Origin: Pseudomonas oleovorans subsp. oleovorans
GTDB taxonomy: Bacteria > Pseudomonadota > Gammaproteobacteria > Pseudomonadales > Pseudomonadaceae
Assembly (NCBI RefSeq): GCF_002197815.1
Contig: NZ_NIUB01000019.1
Coordinates: forward strand, 1-64,000
Reading direction: 5' to 3'
DNA: 64,000 bases
Position 1 is the stretch's first letter; each line of letters opens with the position of its first letter. Shown here piece by piece: positions 47,477-56,090 of the stretch. The notes under the pieces were generated by a model. The model was not told where the DNA came from. It saw nothing but the letters and a program-made list of their open reading frames with translations, and did not search any database. The position numbers and the translations under genes are program-made.

Positions 47477-48262
47477 TCATTTGGGCAGTTGGTAATCCTC
47501 CGGCCCCATCAGGTCGAGACCGCATTCCAGGTTCTCGATCCAGTAGAGGAAGGCGCTGATCATTTCCGGGCCGACGAAGGGCCGGCCGTGCTGCGGCACA
47601 ATCATTTCCACATCCATCTGCCGCACCATCGCCGCCCACAGGCGACAGGCCTTGTTGCCGGCCATATAACGGCGATGGAAACCTTCCATGTTCGGTACGT
47701 GGTTGACGAAGTCGCGCACCGGCGAGGCATCATCGACCAGCGAGGCGCCCATGTCACCGGAGAACAGAATCTTGCTCACCGGGTCATAGACCTGGAAGTT
47801 GCCCACCGAGTGAAGAAAGTGCGCCGGCACGGCCTTGAGCGTGCATTTGCCCAACGGGATGCTCTGGCCACGATCGGGCAGCGCGATGATGCGGTCATAG
47901 GTATTGATGCCACGGCTCAACGCCAGGTAATTGGCCGTCAGGTGCGGCAAAAAACGCGCCCAAAGCTTGGAGCAGATTACCCGCGCGCGGGTGTGCAGCA
48001 GCCACTTGTCCAGCGAGGCGATGATGTCCGGGTCCTGGTGCGAGGCGAAGATGTAGGTCAGATCCTGCACCGGAATATGCTTGGACAGTTCCAGCGACAG
48101 CGGCGTATAGGTCAGGTCACCGCCCGGGTCGAGCAGCAGATACTGTTCGTTGTCGGTGATCAGGAACTGGTTGGATTGCACGCCCTCGCCGCTGACCAGG
48201 TCATCGAACATCAGGCATTGGTGGCTGCCGTTATCGAACAGCACGATGGGCTCGCGGCGCAT
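47477..48262 (-). CDS. Metallo-beta-lactamase-fold di-iron protein (ODP type)
   Basis: A 261-residue single-domain protein related to the di-iron domain of flavodiiron proteins. The metal motif reads FASHQDPDIIASLDKW, i.e. H-x-D-x-D instead of the usual HxHxDH; then AHFLHSVGNFQVYD, LFSGDMGASLVDD and a late His in VPQHGRPFVG supply the other ligands. This arrangement is typical of oxygen-binding di-iron (ODP) proteins that sense or scavenge O2. There is no flavodoxin domain. The gene stands alone. Confidence 0.82.
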   Translation of the reverse strand: MRREPIVLFDNGSHQCLMFDDLVSGEGVQSNQFLITDNEQYLLLDPGGDLTYTPLSLELSKHIPVQDLTYIFASHQDPDIIASLDKWLLHTRARVICSKLWARFLPHLTANYLALSRGINTYDRIIALPDRGQSIPLGKCTLKAVPAHFLHSVGNFQVYDPVSKILFSGDMGASLVDDASPVRDFVNHVPNMEGFHRRYMAGNKACRLWAAMVRQMDVEMIVPQHGRPFVGPEMISAFLYWIENLECGLDLMGPEDYQLPK

Positions 48263-48328
48263 GGAAACCTCGTAGAAGAAACGCGAGGCAAGCTTAGGCG
48301 CGCAAGCAACAATGGGTACTGATATGGG

Positions 48329-49222
48329 TCAACGGCCGGCGACAATCCGCCGCGCTTTCTCCAGGCGCTTGCTGCGTGCCGCCTCGGCGATGCGCAGCAA
48401 GCCCTTGTCGCGCTGCCACAGCTCGGCCCAGTGCACAGGCCCGCCGGCAAAGGCCACCTTCAGTTCAACGGCCAACGCCTGCTGCTCGGCGAACAACCCG
48501 GCCAGCAGCAGATGGGTGGTGGGCGCATCGGGCGCCTGCCGCGCGACCTCGGCACAACCGGCCAGCAGCGCTTGCAGGCGCAATAGCAGCGTTTCAGGCC
48601 AGGCACAATCGCGCCCCACGCCAAACTGCCAGGCGACAACAGCGGTAAGTACATGCACGTCTTCCAGGGTGCGGAAGGGTTTGACGTAGTCGCCCCAGCC
48701 GTCGCCGGCCAGGCGCTCGCCGTGGGCCTGTTCCAGGTGCAGTCGCGCATGGCCGATATCCGGCATCAACGGCAGGGCCGGCAGCGGCTCGATACGCACA
48801 CCTGGCGCGCCCTGGCGTACCACGCCCAGAGCCAGACGCGGCGCCTGCCCCTCGTCCTCCTCGCGCGCCGCCACCAGCAGCCAGTCGGCACATTCGGCAG
48901 CGGTGACGAAATCCTTGCGCCCCGTGATCTGCAGGCCGTCGATACGTGTGTTCATGTCCGCCGGGCGGGTGCTGCGGTTCTCCGTCACGCACAGCGCGCC
49001 TGCCGTCCAGGGCGCCGCCGGCCACAGCATGCGCAACGCCGCCTGATAGCCGGCGAGAAACGCCAACCCCGGCGTGGCCGCCAGCAGGCCGCCCACCAGT
49101 GCCAGCTCGAAGGGTTGCGGCGTATCCCCCAGGCGGGTCAGCAGACGGGCGTACCAGTCCTCCAGGCCCTGCTCGGCAGACAGGCGCTCGACAGACTGAA
49201 ACAGACTCGACCAGGGCATCAC
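48329..49222 (-). CDS. Acyl-CoA dehydrogenase-like protein, short
   Basis: A 297-residue protein with the beta-barrel part of acyl-CoA dehydrogenases (GALCVTENRSTRP, ITGRKDFVTAAECADWLLVAA) and a shortened helical C-terminus. A full enzyme has about 380 residues; here the N-terminal helical domain is reduced and the catalytic Glu region is not recognisable. It may bind FAD without normal beta-oxidation activity. No acyl-CoA metabolism partner is adjacent. It is divergent from olsB. Confidence 0.72.
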   Translation of the reverse strand: MMPWSSLFQSVERLSAEQGLEDWYARLLTRLGDTPQPFELALVGGLLAATPGLAFLAGYQAALRMLWPAAPWTAGALCVTENRSTRPADMNTRIDGLQITGRKDFVTAAECADWLLVAAREEDEGQAPRLALGVVRQGAPGVRIEPLPALPLMPDIGHARLHLEQAHGERLAGDGWGDYVKPFRTLEDVHVLTAVVAWQFGVGRDCAWPETLLLRLQALLAGCAEVARQAPDAPTTHLLLAGLFAEQQALAVELKVAFAGGPVHWAELWQRDKGLLRIAEAARSKRLEKARRIVAGR

Positions 49223-49366
49223 GGGCCTCCTCGCAGCAGCGCTTCGAGCGCCGTCATATAAGCATCAAAAAAGCGTCACGGTGGTGACACCACAGCTACC
49301 TAGCCTGAGCTTGCCCAACAAGATCGACCGGCTGCAAGCATTCAGCCGGCACACGGAGGATCTGGC

Positions 49367-50098
49367 ATGACTCAAACCGCTCGCCGTCTGCAGGCCGAAC
49401 GCCTGCAAGGCCCCGCCGCCCTGCGTGAAGCCCAGGCCTTGCGCTACCGCGTGTTCAGCGCGGAATTCGATGCCAAGCTCAACGGCGCCGAACTGGGTCT
49501 GGACATGGACGACTACGACATCCACTGCAGCCATATCGGCGTGCGTGATCTCAACAGCGGTGAACTGGTCGCCACCACTCGCCTGCTCGATCACCAGGCC
49601 GCCGCCGGTCTCGGCCGCTACTACAGCGAAGAGGAATTCGCCTTGCACGGCCTGGCCAGACTGGAAGGCCCGGTACTGGAAATCGGCCGCACCTGCGTCG
49701 ATGTCACCTACCGCAACGGCGCCACCATCGCCGTGCTCTGGGGCGAACTGGCCGAGGTGCTCAACGAAGGCGGCTACCGCTACCTGATGGGCTGCGCCAG
49801 CATCTCCATGCAGGACGGCGGCATCCAGGCCCAGGCCATCATGCAGCGCCTGCGCGAACGCTACCTGTGCACCGAGCACCTGCGCGCCGAGCCCAAGCAC
49901 CCGCTGCCACAGCTGGATCTGCCGGGCAACGTCATCGCCGAGATGCCACCGCTGCTCAAGGCCTACATGCGCCTGGGCGCGAAGATCTGCGGCGAGCCCT
50001 GCTGGGATCGCGACTTCCAGGTGGCCGACGTGTTCATCCTGCTCAAGCGCGACGAGCTGTGCCCGCGCTATGCCCGGCACTTCAAGGCGGCAGTCTGA
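49367..50098 (+). CDS. olsB: L-ornithine N(alpha)-acyltransferase OlsB
   Basis: OlsB attaches a 3-hydroxyacyl chain from acyl-ACP to ornithine, the first step of ornithine lipid synthesis. The 243-residue GNAT-like protein shows [58 protein letters not shown] and [12 protein letters not shown], a pattern shared with haemolysin-like acyltransferases. A ribosome site GGAGGA precedes the ATG. olsA follows on the same strand, separated by a palindromic repeat. Ornithine lipids replace phospholipids under phosphate limitation; no clear Pho box was identified. Confidence 0.92.
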   Translation: MTQTARRLQAERLQGPAALREAQALRYRVFSAEFDAKLNGAELGLDMDDYDIHCSHIGVRDLNSGELVATTRLLDHQAAAGLGRYYSEEEFALHGLARLEGPVLEIGRTCVDVTYRNGATIAVLWGELAEVLNEGGYRYLMGCASISMQDGGIQAQAIMQRLRERYLCTEHLRAEPKHPLPQLDLPGNVIAEMPPLLKAYMRLGAKICGEPCWDRDFQVADVFILLKRDELCPRYARHFKAAV

Positions 50099-50107
50099 CA
50101 CCCGGCT

Positions 50108-50170
50108 GTAGGAGCGAGCTCTGCTCGCGAACGAGAGTGTCCAGCATTCATGAGCAGAGCTCGCTCCTAC
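50108..50170. repeat. Palindromic repeat between olsB and olsA
   Basis: GTAGGAGCGAGCTCTGCTCGCGAA is returned, with a two-base change, as GAGCAGAGCTCGCTCCTAC. It is closest to the copy at 11698, sharing the whole 24-nt left arm. Confidence 0.88.
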
Positions 50171-50249
50171 ACATCAGCATGCCCCCAAGCATCGCCAAAC
50201 GACTCTATCAATGGATAATGCCGCCACTCGTCCTCAAGCGGAGGCCTCA

Positions 50250-51038
50250 ATGGCCAAACTGCGTCTGTCCCTGCGCCTCTTTCATCTGGCCCTGGTAATC
50301 GCCTTTGGCGCCCTGCTGGCCGGCATCGTCAGCCTGTTCGAGCGGGTGGTTCGGCATGACCTGATGCCGCTGCGCCAACGTCTGACCCGCGGGTTCCTGG
50401 CACGCCTGGGTGGCGCCCTGCCGTTTCGCGTGCGGGTCGAGGGCGAGCTGCCGACGCAACCGATGCTGTGGGTCAGCAACCATGTGTCATGGACCGACAT
50501 TCCGCTGTTGGGCGCTCTGCAGCCGCTGTCCTTCCTGTCCAAGGCGGAGGTGCGCGACTGGCCGGTCGCCGGCTGGCTGGCACACAAGGGTGGTACGCAG
50601 TTCATCCGCCGCGGTGCGGGCGACAGCAGCCAGGTCGGCCAGCAGCTCACTCGCCATCTGCAGCAGGGTCATCACCTGCTGATATTTCCCGAAGGCACCA
50701 CCACCGACGGCCTGGCCCTGCGTACCTTCCATGGCCGTCTGCTGAGCAGCGCCATCGACAGCGGCGTGGCGCTGCAACCTGTGGCCATCCGTTATTTGCG
50801 CGATGGCCAACCGTGTCCGGTAGCGCCCTTCGTCGGCGATGACGACATGCTCTCGCACCTGCTGCGCCTGCTCTCGCAGCCGGCCTGCGAGGTGGAGATA
50901 CACCTGCTCGCGCCGATTCCCAGCGCCTCACGCAGCCGTAACGAACTGGCCCGGCACAGCCAGGCCATGATCGCCAGCGCCCTGCAACTGGAAACGCCGG
51001 TCACGCTGCCGACCGAAGCCGAAGCCGAAGCCGCCTGA
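50250..51038 (+). CDS. olsA: Lyso-ornithine lipid acyltransferase OlsA (PlsC family)
   Basis: OlsA adds the second fatty acyl chain to lyso-ornithine lipid. The 262-residue protein begins with a membrane segment (LFHLALVIAFGALLAGIVSLF) and has the four acyltransferase blocks: NHVSWTDIPLLG (HX4D), KGGTQFIRRG, FPEGTTTDG and VALQPVAIRY. GGAGGCCTCA lies before the ATG at 50250; the earlier ATG at 50211 has no such site. The pairing with olsB supports the OlsA assignment over a general PlsC. Confidence 0.9.
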   Translation: MAKLRLSLRLFHLALVIAFGALLAGIVSLFERVVRHDLMPLRQRLTRGFLARLGGALPFRVRVEGELPTQPMLWVSNHVSWTDIPLLGALQPLSFLSKAEVRDWPVAGWLAHKGGTQFIRRGAGDSSQVGQQLTRHLQQGHHLLIFPEGTTTDGLALRTFHGRLLSSAIDSGVALQPVAIRYLRDGQPCPVAPFVGDDDMLSHLLRLLSQPACEVEIHLLAPIPSASRSRNELARHSQAMIASALQLETPVTLPTEAEAEAA

Positions 51039-51044
51039 TCCACC

Positions 51045-51106
51045 GCGTAACCCGGATGCAATCCGGGGGCTTTGCCAAGGGTGCCCCGGAGTTCATCCAG
51101 GCTACA
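51045..51106. repeat. Degenerate palindromic repeat after olsA
   Basis: GTAACCCGGATGCAATCCGGGGG and the return CCCCGGAGTTCATCCAGGCTAC are imperfect inverted arms, resembling the GTAGCCCGGA element at 11663. It lies between the convergent olsA and usp genes. Confidence 0.6.
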
Positions 51107-51118
51107 GGTCGTAGCCGC

Positions 51119-51967
51119 TCAGTCAGCCGGCGGTACGATCAGCGCGTCGCTGTCGAGCGAGGCCAGCAGGCGACTGGCGACGCTGCCGAGGAAGAAGCGC
51201 GAAACCCCTTCACGGGCATGGGTACCGAGTACCAGCAGGTCCGCGCCACTCTGGCGTAGCGCCTCGCCGATCACCCCTTCCGGTGAGCCGATCTGCACCA
51301 GCAGGCGCTCGTCATTCAGGCACGCGCCGACCGCCGCCAGGCGTTCCTGCAGTTGCTGGCGCAGCAGTTGGCGCTGGTTTTCCAGCACCTCGGCACTGAT
51401 CCCGGGCTCCATGATCGCGCCGGCGGCTAAAGGCTCGACGGCACTGGCCACATGCAGTTCATCCAGGCTCACCAGGCCCAAGTCGCGCGCCCGGCTCAAT
51501 GCCTGCAGCGAGGTACGCGACAGATCCATCGCCAGCAAGGCATGCCGGTACTCGTGGGTGACCGGGCCGTTGACCCGCAGCACCGGCAGATGACTGCTGC
51601 GTACGACGCGCTCGAGCGTGGTGCCGACAAAGAAGTCACGCAGCGTCGACTTGCGATGCGCCCCCACCACCAGCAGATCGGCGCCCATGCCCTGCGCACT
51701 CTCGACGATCACCGCGGCCGCTTCGCCCGTGCCGACAATCACACGCGGCACACTGCCGGCCTGCTCCCCCAGGCGTTCGGCCTGGGTCTGCAAGAGACTC
51801 TCGGCCTGCTGTACCTGGCGCTGCACATAGGCGGCAGGGGCCTCATCATCGATCACATGCAACAGACCCCATTCACCGCCACCCTGACGACGAATCAGTT
51901 GCACGGCACGCTGCACCGCATGCGCCGAACGCTCGGACAGATCGGTTGCTACCAGAATCTTGATCAT
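51119..51967 (-). CDS. Universal stress protein, tandem Usp domains
   Basis: A 282-residue protein with two Usp domains (about 1-145 and 150-282). Each has the ATP-binding G-x2-G-x9-G-S/T-type motif: VVGAHRKSTLRDFFVGTTLERV and VLGTHAREGVSRFFLGSVASRL. Such proteins are induced in stationary phase or oxygen limitation in Pseudomonas. The start MIKILVATDLSERS follows GGAGGAAACGAG; a longer frame is open through the palindromic element upstream but is not family sequence. Confidence 0.92.
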   Translation of the reverse strand: MIKILVATDLSERSAHAVQRAVQLIRRQGGGEWGLLHVIDDEAPAAYVQRQVQQAESLLQTQAERLGEQAGSVPRVIVGTGEAAAVIVESAQGMGADLLVVGAHRKSTLRDFFVGTTLERVVRSSHLPVLRVNGPVTHEYRHALLAMDLSRTSLQALSRARDLGLVSLDELHVASAVEPLAAGAIMEPGISAEVLENQRQLLRQQLQERLAAVGACLNDERLLVQIGSPEGVIGEALRQSGADLLVLGTHAREGVSRFFLGSVASRLLASLDSDALIVPPAD

Positions 51968-51990
51968 CTCGTTTCCTCCATTGCATTCCA

Positions 51991-52152
51991 GGGTCTGTAC
52001 GAAAAGTCGCCGGGCGAAGATCAGGCGATACCGATGGCGCCCCCATAAAAACGGATAAGATCCGGACTGGGCTCGCACTCGGGTTTACGAGCTGTAGATG
52101 AGCATTCCGGCCCCATTTTCACCAAGCACAGGCACTTTTCGTACAGAACCTA
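51991..52152. mobile_element. MITE-like element with terminal inverted repeats
   Basis: GGGTCTGTACGAAAAGTCGCC at the left and, read inward on the other strand, a GTTCTGTACGAAAAGTGCC end at the right bound about 160 bp with no gene. The terminal repeats match over about 18 of 20 positions. Ends beginning GGG(T)TCTGTACGAAAAGT are the kind seen on IS elements, so this is probably an internally deleted IS or MITE. It sits between the usp gene and the ATPase gene and may carry promoter sequence for either. Confidence 0.65.
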
Positions 52153-52307
52153 ACACCGCGTTACATTCAAACGCCTGCCGACGCCCCAGTCCTTGATGCA
52201 GGTCAGCTCCTGTGCGTTAACGCGCACTTAGGGTAACCCGCAACACTCGCCGTCCCGCCGCACGCTGGCCCGCGAGCACGGCCCGGACACCGCAGGAGAC
52301 TCGCCCC

Positions 52308-55046
52308 ATGGGCAATGCCCCCTCAGAATATACCGACCACACCTGGCACGCCTTGACTGCACAGGACGCCCTGAAAGTGCAGCGCAGCAGCGCCAGCGGT
52401 CTCAGCCAGGACGAGGCGCAGCGGCGCCTGCAGCAGCATGGTGCCAATCGCCTGCCGCCGCCACAACGCCGGGGGCCATTGCTGCGCCTGCTCTACCAGT
52501 TCCACAACGTGCTGCTCTATCTGATGCTGGTGGCCGCCATCATCACCGCGCTGCTCGGCCATTGGGTCGACACCTCGGTGATCCTCGCCGCGGTGCTGAT
52601 CAACGTGATCATCGGCTTCATCCAGGAAGGCAAGGCAGAGAACGCGCTGGACGCCATCCGCAGCATGCTCTCGCCCCACGCCATGGTGCTGCGTGGCGGT
52701 GAACGTCATGAAATCGATGCCGAGCGCCTGGTGCCCGGCGACATCGTGTTGCTGGCGTCCGGCGACAAGGTGCCGGCAGACCTGCGCCTGATCAGTGTGA
52801 AGAACCTGCTGGTGGAAGAAGCGGCGCTGACCGGCGAATCGGTACCGGTGGAAAAATCCGTAGCCCACTGCAACGCCGACGCCGCGCTCGGCGACCGCCG
52901 CTGCATGGCCTATTCCGGCACCCTGGTCAGCAGCGGACAGGCCAGCGGCGTGGTGGTGGCGACCGGTGCCAACACTGAACTCGGCCGAATCGGCGCGATG
53001 CTGCAGCAGGTGCAGGCGTTGTCCACGCCACTGCTGCGACAGATCGAACAGTTCAGCCGCTGGCTGGCGGTGATCATCCTGATCCTGGCGTTCGCCACCT
53101 TCATCCTCGGCATCCTCTGGCACGGCCAGAACCCCGGCGAGATGTTCATGATGGTGGTGGCACTGACTGCCTCGGCCATCCCCGAGGGGCTGCCGGCGAT
53201 CATGACGGTGATCCTGGCCCTCGGCGTGCAGCGCATGGCCGGCCACAACGCCATCGTGCGGCGCCTGCCGGCGGTGGAAACCCTCGGTTCGGTGACGGTG
53301 ATCTGCTCGGACAAGACCGGCACCCTGACCCGCAACGAAATGACCGTGCAGCGTGTGGTCAGCGCCAGCCGCATCCTCGATGTCTCGGGGGTGGGCTATG
53401 CCCCGGAAGGCGCCTTTCATCAGGACGGTGCGCTGTGTGAGCCTGACGCCGCCCTGCTGGAAGTCGCCCGCGCCGCGCAGTTGTGCAACGACGCCCGCCT
53501 GCAACAAGATGATGCCGGCCACTGGCGGCTGCATGGCGACCCGACCGAAGGCGCACTGCTGACCCTGGCGCTGAAAAGCGGTGTGGATGGTCCGACCCTG
53601 CACGCGCAACTGCCGCGCAGCGATGCGATCCCGTTCGAGTCCGAACACCGCTTCATGGCCACCCTGCACCATGACCACGCCGGCCATGGCTTGATCTATC
53701 TCAAGGGCGCTCCCGAGCGCGTGCTGGAGATGTGCAGCAACCAGCGCAGCGCCGATGGCAGCAGTGAGGCGCTGGATACCGACTACTGGCGCCGCCAGGC
53801 CACCGACCTGGCCGCGCGTGGCCTGCGCCTGCTGGCACTGGCCAGCAAGCCGGCGACGGCCGAACAACGCACGCTGAATTTCGCCGACGTGGAAAGCGGC
53901 CTGACCCTGCTGGCACTGGTCGGCATCATCGACCCGCCGCGTGCCGAGGCCATCGCCGCCGTCGCCGAATGCCAGCGCGCCGGCATCCGGGTGAAGATGA
54001 TCACCGGCGATCACGCAGAAACCGCCCGCGCCATCGGCGCGCAACTGGGCATCGGCGTCAGCATGCCGGCGATGACCGGGGCGGAACTGGAACTGCTCGA
54101 CGAGCGCCGCCTGCGCGAGGTACTGCCCGGCATCGAGGTGTTCGCCCGCGCCAGCCCCGAGCACAAGCTGCGTCTGGTGCAATGCATGCAGGACAGTGGC
54201 CAGGTGGTGGCGATGACTGGCGACGGGGTCAACGATGCCCCGGCGCTCAAGCGCGCCGACGTCGGCGTGGCCATGGGGCTCAAGGGCACCGAGGCGGCCA
54301 AGGAAGCGGCCGAAGTGGTGCTGGCCGACGACAACTTCGCCACCATCGCCGGCGCCGTGCGCGAAGGCCGGGCGATCTACGACAACCTGAAGAAATTCAT
54401 CCTCTTCGCCCTGCCCACCAACGGCGGCCAATCGCTGATCGTGATCTTCGCCATCCTCTTTCAGGTGGTGCTGCCACTGACCCCGGCACAGGTACTGTGG
54501 GTCAACATGGTCACCTCCAGCACCCTGGGCCTGGCGCTAGCCTTCGAGCCCTCCGAACGCGGGCTGATGAAACGCGCGCCACGGGCGCCCAACGAGCCGC
54601 TGCTATCGGGCTTCTTCGTCTGGCGCGTGGTGATGGTGTCGGTACTGATCGCCGGCGCCGGCATCGGCCTGTTCCTCTGGGAGCTTGAGCGTGGCAACAG
54701 CCTGGAGAGCGCCCGCACCATCGCGGTCAATGCCGTGGTGATGTGCGAGATTTTCTATCTGCTCAACAGCCGCAGCATCTTCGGCTCGGTACTCAGCCGC
54801 GACGGCCTGTTGGGCAATCGGGTCGTGCTGCTGACCATCGCCGCCTGCATCGTGCTGCAGATGCTGTTCACCTATGCCCCGCCGCTGCAACAGGTGTTCG
54901 GCTCCACCGGGCTGAGCTTTGATGAATGGCTGCGCGTGCTGCTGGCCGGCCTGGCACTGTTCTGCGCGGCGGAACTGGAGAAGTGGGTGGTGCGGCGCTT
55001 CGGCCTGCATGCACAGGCCCGTAGGGCGGGTGCAACCCGCCGTTAG
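52308..55046 (+). CDS. Cation-transporting P-type ATPase (type II, Ca2+-like)
   Basis: A 912-residue inner-membrane pump. The N-terminal cation ATPase domain is followed by helices M1-M2, the actuator TGES (EAALTGESVPVEKS), M3-M4 with PEGLP (SAIPEGLPAIMTVILALG), the phosphorylation site CSDKTGTLTRNE, the nucleotide-binding KGAPE (IYLKGAPERVLEM), the hinge TGDGVNDAPALKRADVGVAMG and C-terminal M5-M10. PEGLP and a ten-helix layout point to type II (Ca2+, Mn2+ or Na+/K+-like); the ion is not certain. The last 9 residues (ARRAGATRR) and the TAG stop are encoded inside a palindromic repeat. Confidence 0.9.
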   Translation: MGNAPSEYTDHTWHALTAQDALKVQRSSASGLSQDEAQRRLQQHGANRLPPPQRRGPLLRLLYQFHNVLLYLMLVAAIITALLGHWVDTSVILAAVLINVIIGFIQEGKAENALDAIRSMLSPHAMVLRGGERHEIDAERLVPGDIVLLASGDKVPADLRLISVKNLLVEEAALTGESVPVEKSVAHCNADAALGDRRCMAYSGTLVSSGQASGVVVATGANTELGRIGAMLQQVQALSTPLLRQIEQFSRWLAVIILILAFATFILGILWHGQNPGEMFMMVVALTASAIPEGLPAIMTVILALGVQRMAGHNAIVRRLPAVETLGSVTVICSDKTGTLTRNEMTVQRVVSASRILDVSGVGYAPEGAFHQDGALCEPDAALLEVARAAQLCNDARLQQDDAGHWRLHGDPTEGALLTLALKSGVDGPTLHAQLPRSDAIPFESEHRFMATLHHDHAGHGLIYLKGAPERVLEMCSNQRSADGSSEALDTDYWRRQATDLAARGLRLLALASKPATAEQRTLNFADVESGLTLLALVGIIDPPRAEAIAAVAECQRAGIRVKMITGDHAETARAIGAQLGIGVSMPAMTGAELELLDERRLREVLPGIEVFARASPEHKLRLVQCMQDSGQVVAMTGDGVNDAPALKRADVGVAMGLKGTEAAKEAAEVVLADDNFATIAGAVREGRAIYDNLKKFILFALPTNGGQSLIVIFAILFQVVLPLTPAQVLWVNMVTSSTLGLALAFEPSERGLMKRAPRAPNEPLLSGFFVWRVVMVSVLIAGAGIGLFLWELERGNSLESARTIAVNAVVMCEIFYLLNSRSIFGSVLSRDGLLGNRVVLLTIAACIVLQMLFTYAPPLQQVFGSTGLSFDEWLRVLLAGLALFCAAELEKWVVRRFGLHAQARRAGATRR

Positions 55047-55074
55047 CCGGGCTGGCGGGGTACCCCCGCCCTAC
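55021..55074. repeat. Palindromic repeat shared by the ends of two convergent genes
   Basis: GTAGGGCGGGTGCAACCCGCC returns as GGCGGGGTACCCCCGCCCTAC. The ATPase stop (TAG, 55044-55046) and the acpH stop (CTA on the plus strand, 55071-55073) both lie inside the element. Confidence 0.88.
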
Positions 55075-55640
55075 GCCTGACGGGCGAAGGCGATCAGCTC
55101 GGGGTAGAAGGCGCGGAAATCCTCGCTGAGCGGCTGGTACAGCCGCTCCAGCTCGGCCAGGCTGCCGTCGAGCAACTGCGGCCTGGACAGGCGCCGCTGC
55201 ATGCCGGCGATCACCTGCTCCAGCACCGCGAACTCGCGGTAGCTGCCGAGCCAGTCCTGCGCCGCCATGCGCGGCGCCATCAGCGCCAGGCGTCCCGGCA
55301 ACTCCGGTTCGGCGGCCAGCACCCGGTACACCTCGCGGGTGAAATGATCCAGCGGCTGCGCCGCATACTCGACCCAATCGCGGGCCAGGCAATGGTCGAA
55401 GAACAGATCCAGCAGCATGCCGGCCGTGCGGCGCCGCGCGGCGGGAAACCGGGCACGCGCGCGCGCCTGTAGCGGGTGGCTGTCGGTAAAGGCGTCGATA
55501 CGCCGGTGCAGGCGGATGGCCGCTTCGATCTCAGTCGGCCAGCGTCCGGCCAGGGGGCCCTTGACGAAGTCGCCATACAGGCTGCCGAGCAGTTGCGGCG
55601 GCGCATCGCCGCCAAGATGAAGATGGGCCAGGTAGTTCAT
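55071..55640 (-). CDS. acpH: Acyl carrier protein phosphodiesterase
   Basis: AcpH removes the 4'-phosphopantetheine group from ACP. The 189-residue protein has the family start MNYLAHLHLGGD, GSLYGDFVKGP (metal-binding HD-like region with the Asp of GDF), AIRLHRRIDAFTDSHP and MLLDLFFDHCLARDW. Length is typical. Its stop codon comes from the palindromic repeat shared with the ATPase. Confidence 0.9.
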   Translation of the reverse strand: MNYLAHLHLGGDAPPQLLGSLYGDFVKGPLAGRWPTEIEAAIRLHRRIDAFTDSHPLQARARARFPAARRRTAGMLLDLFFDHCLARDWVEYAAQPLDHFTREVYRVLAAEPELPGRLALMAPRMAAQDWLGSYREFAVLEQVIAGMQRRLSRPQLLDGSLAELERLYQPLSEDFRAFYPELIAFARQA

Positions 55641-55709
55641 GACACGAGCTTACCGCCCTGAGCAGGACAATCGAAGCTGTTGATGGGGACTATTGGCACA
55701 ATCAATCTG

Positions 55710-55731
55710 TATATCGCCCAGAGACGATATA
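55710..55731. promoter_or_regulatory. Inverted repeat upstream of arsR, candidate operator
   Basis: TATATCG (55710-55716) and CGATATA (55725-55731) are perfect inverted arms with an 8-nt spacer, ending 11 nt before the ArsR start codon. ArsR proteins usually bind such imperfect AT-rich palindromes at their own promoters. Confidence 0.55.
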
Positions 55732-55742
55732 AAGTTCGCCCC

Positions 55743-56063
55743 ATGACGATACACACCGACACTGCCATGGACATCGACACCATCATCAAGGCCCTCGCCC
55801 ACCCCGTGCGCCGCGACATCCTCTACTGGCTGAAGGAGCCCGAGCGCCACTTCGCCGAGCAGGAGCATCCGCTGGAGATCGGCGTCTGCGCCGGCAAGAT
55901 CTACCTGCGTACCGGGCTTTCGCAATCCACCGTTTCCGCCCACCTGACCACCCTGCAACGCGCCGATCTGGTGACCAGCCGCAAGGTCGGCCAGTGGCAC
56001 GTCTTCAAGCGCAACGACGAGCTGATCCAGGCTTTCGTCGAGCGCCTCGGCCAGCAACTCTGA
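55743..56063 (+). CDS. ArsR-family transcriptional regulator
   Basis: A 106-residue winged-helix regulator: IIKALAHPVRRDILYWL in the first helices, then LSQSTVSAHLTTLQRADLV as the recognition helix and KVGQWHVFKRND as the wing. It has a single Cys (C49, EIGVCAGKIYLR) just before the recognition helix and no ELCVCDL metal box, so sensing of electrophiles or redox change is more likely than arsenic. It lies 28 nt upstream of an Old Yellow Enzyme gene in one operon and probably represses both. The ATG at 55743 is chosen because the inverted repeat lies just upstream. Confidence 0.88.
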   Translation: MTIHTDTAMDIDTIIKALAHPVRRDILYWLKEPERHFAEQEHPLEIGVCAGKIYLRTGLSQSTVSAHLTTLQRADLVTSRKVGQWHVFKRNDELIQAFVERLGQQL

Positions 56064-56090
56064 TTTGACCTTTCCCTCGGAGAAACCACC

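Noticed and set aside
52323..54431. A 702-codon minus-strand frame inside the P-type ATPase gene
   Set aside because: Antisense shadow of a motif-complete ATPase.
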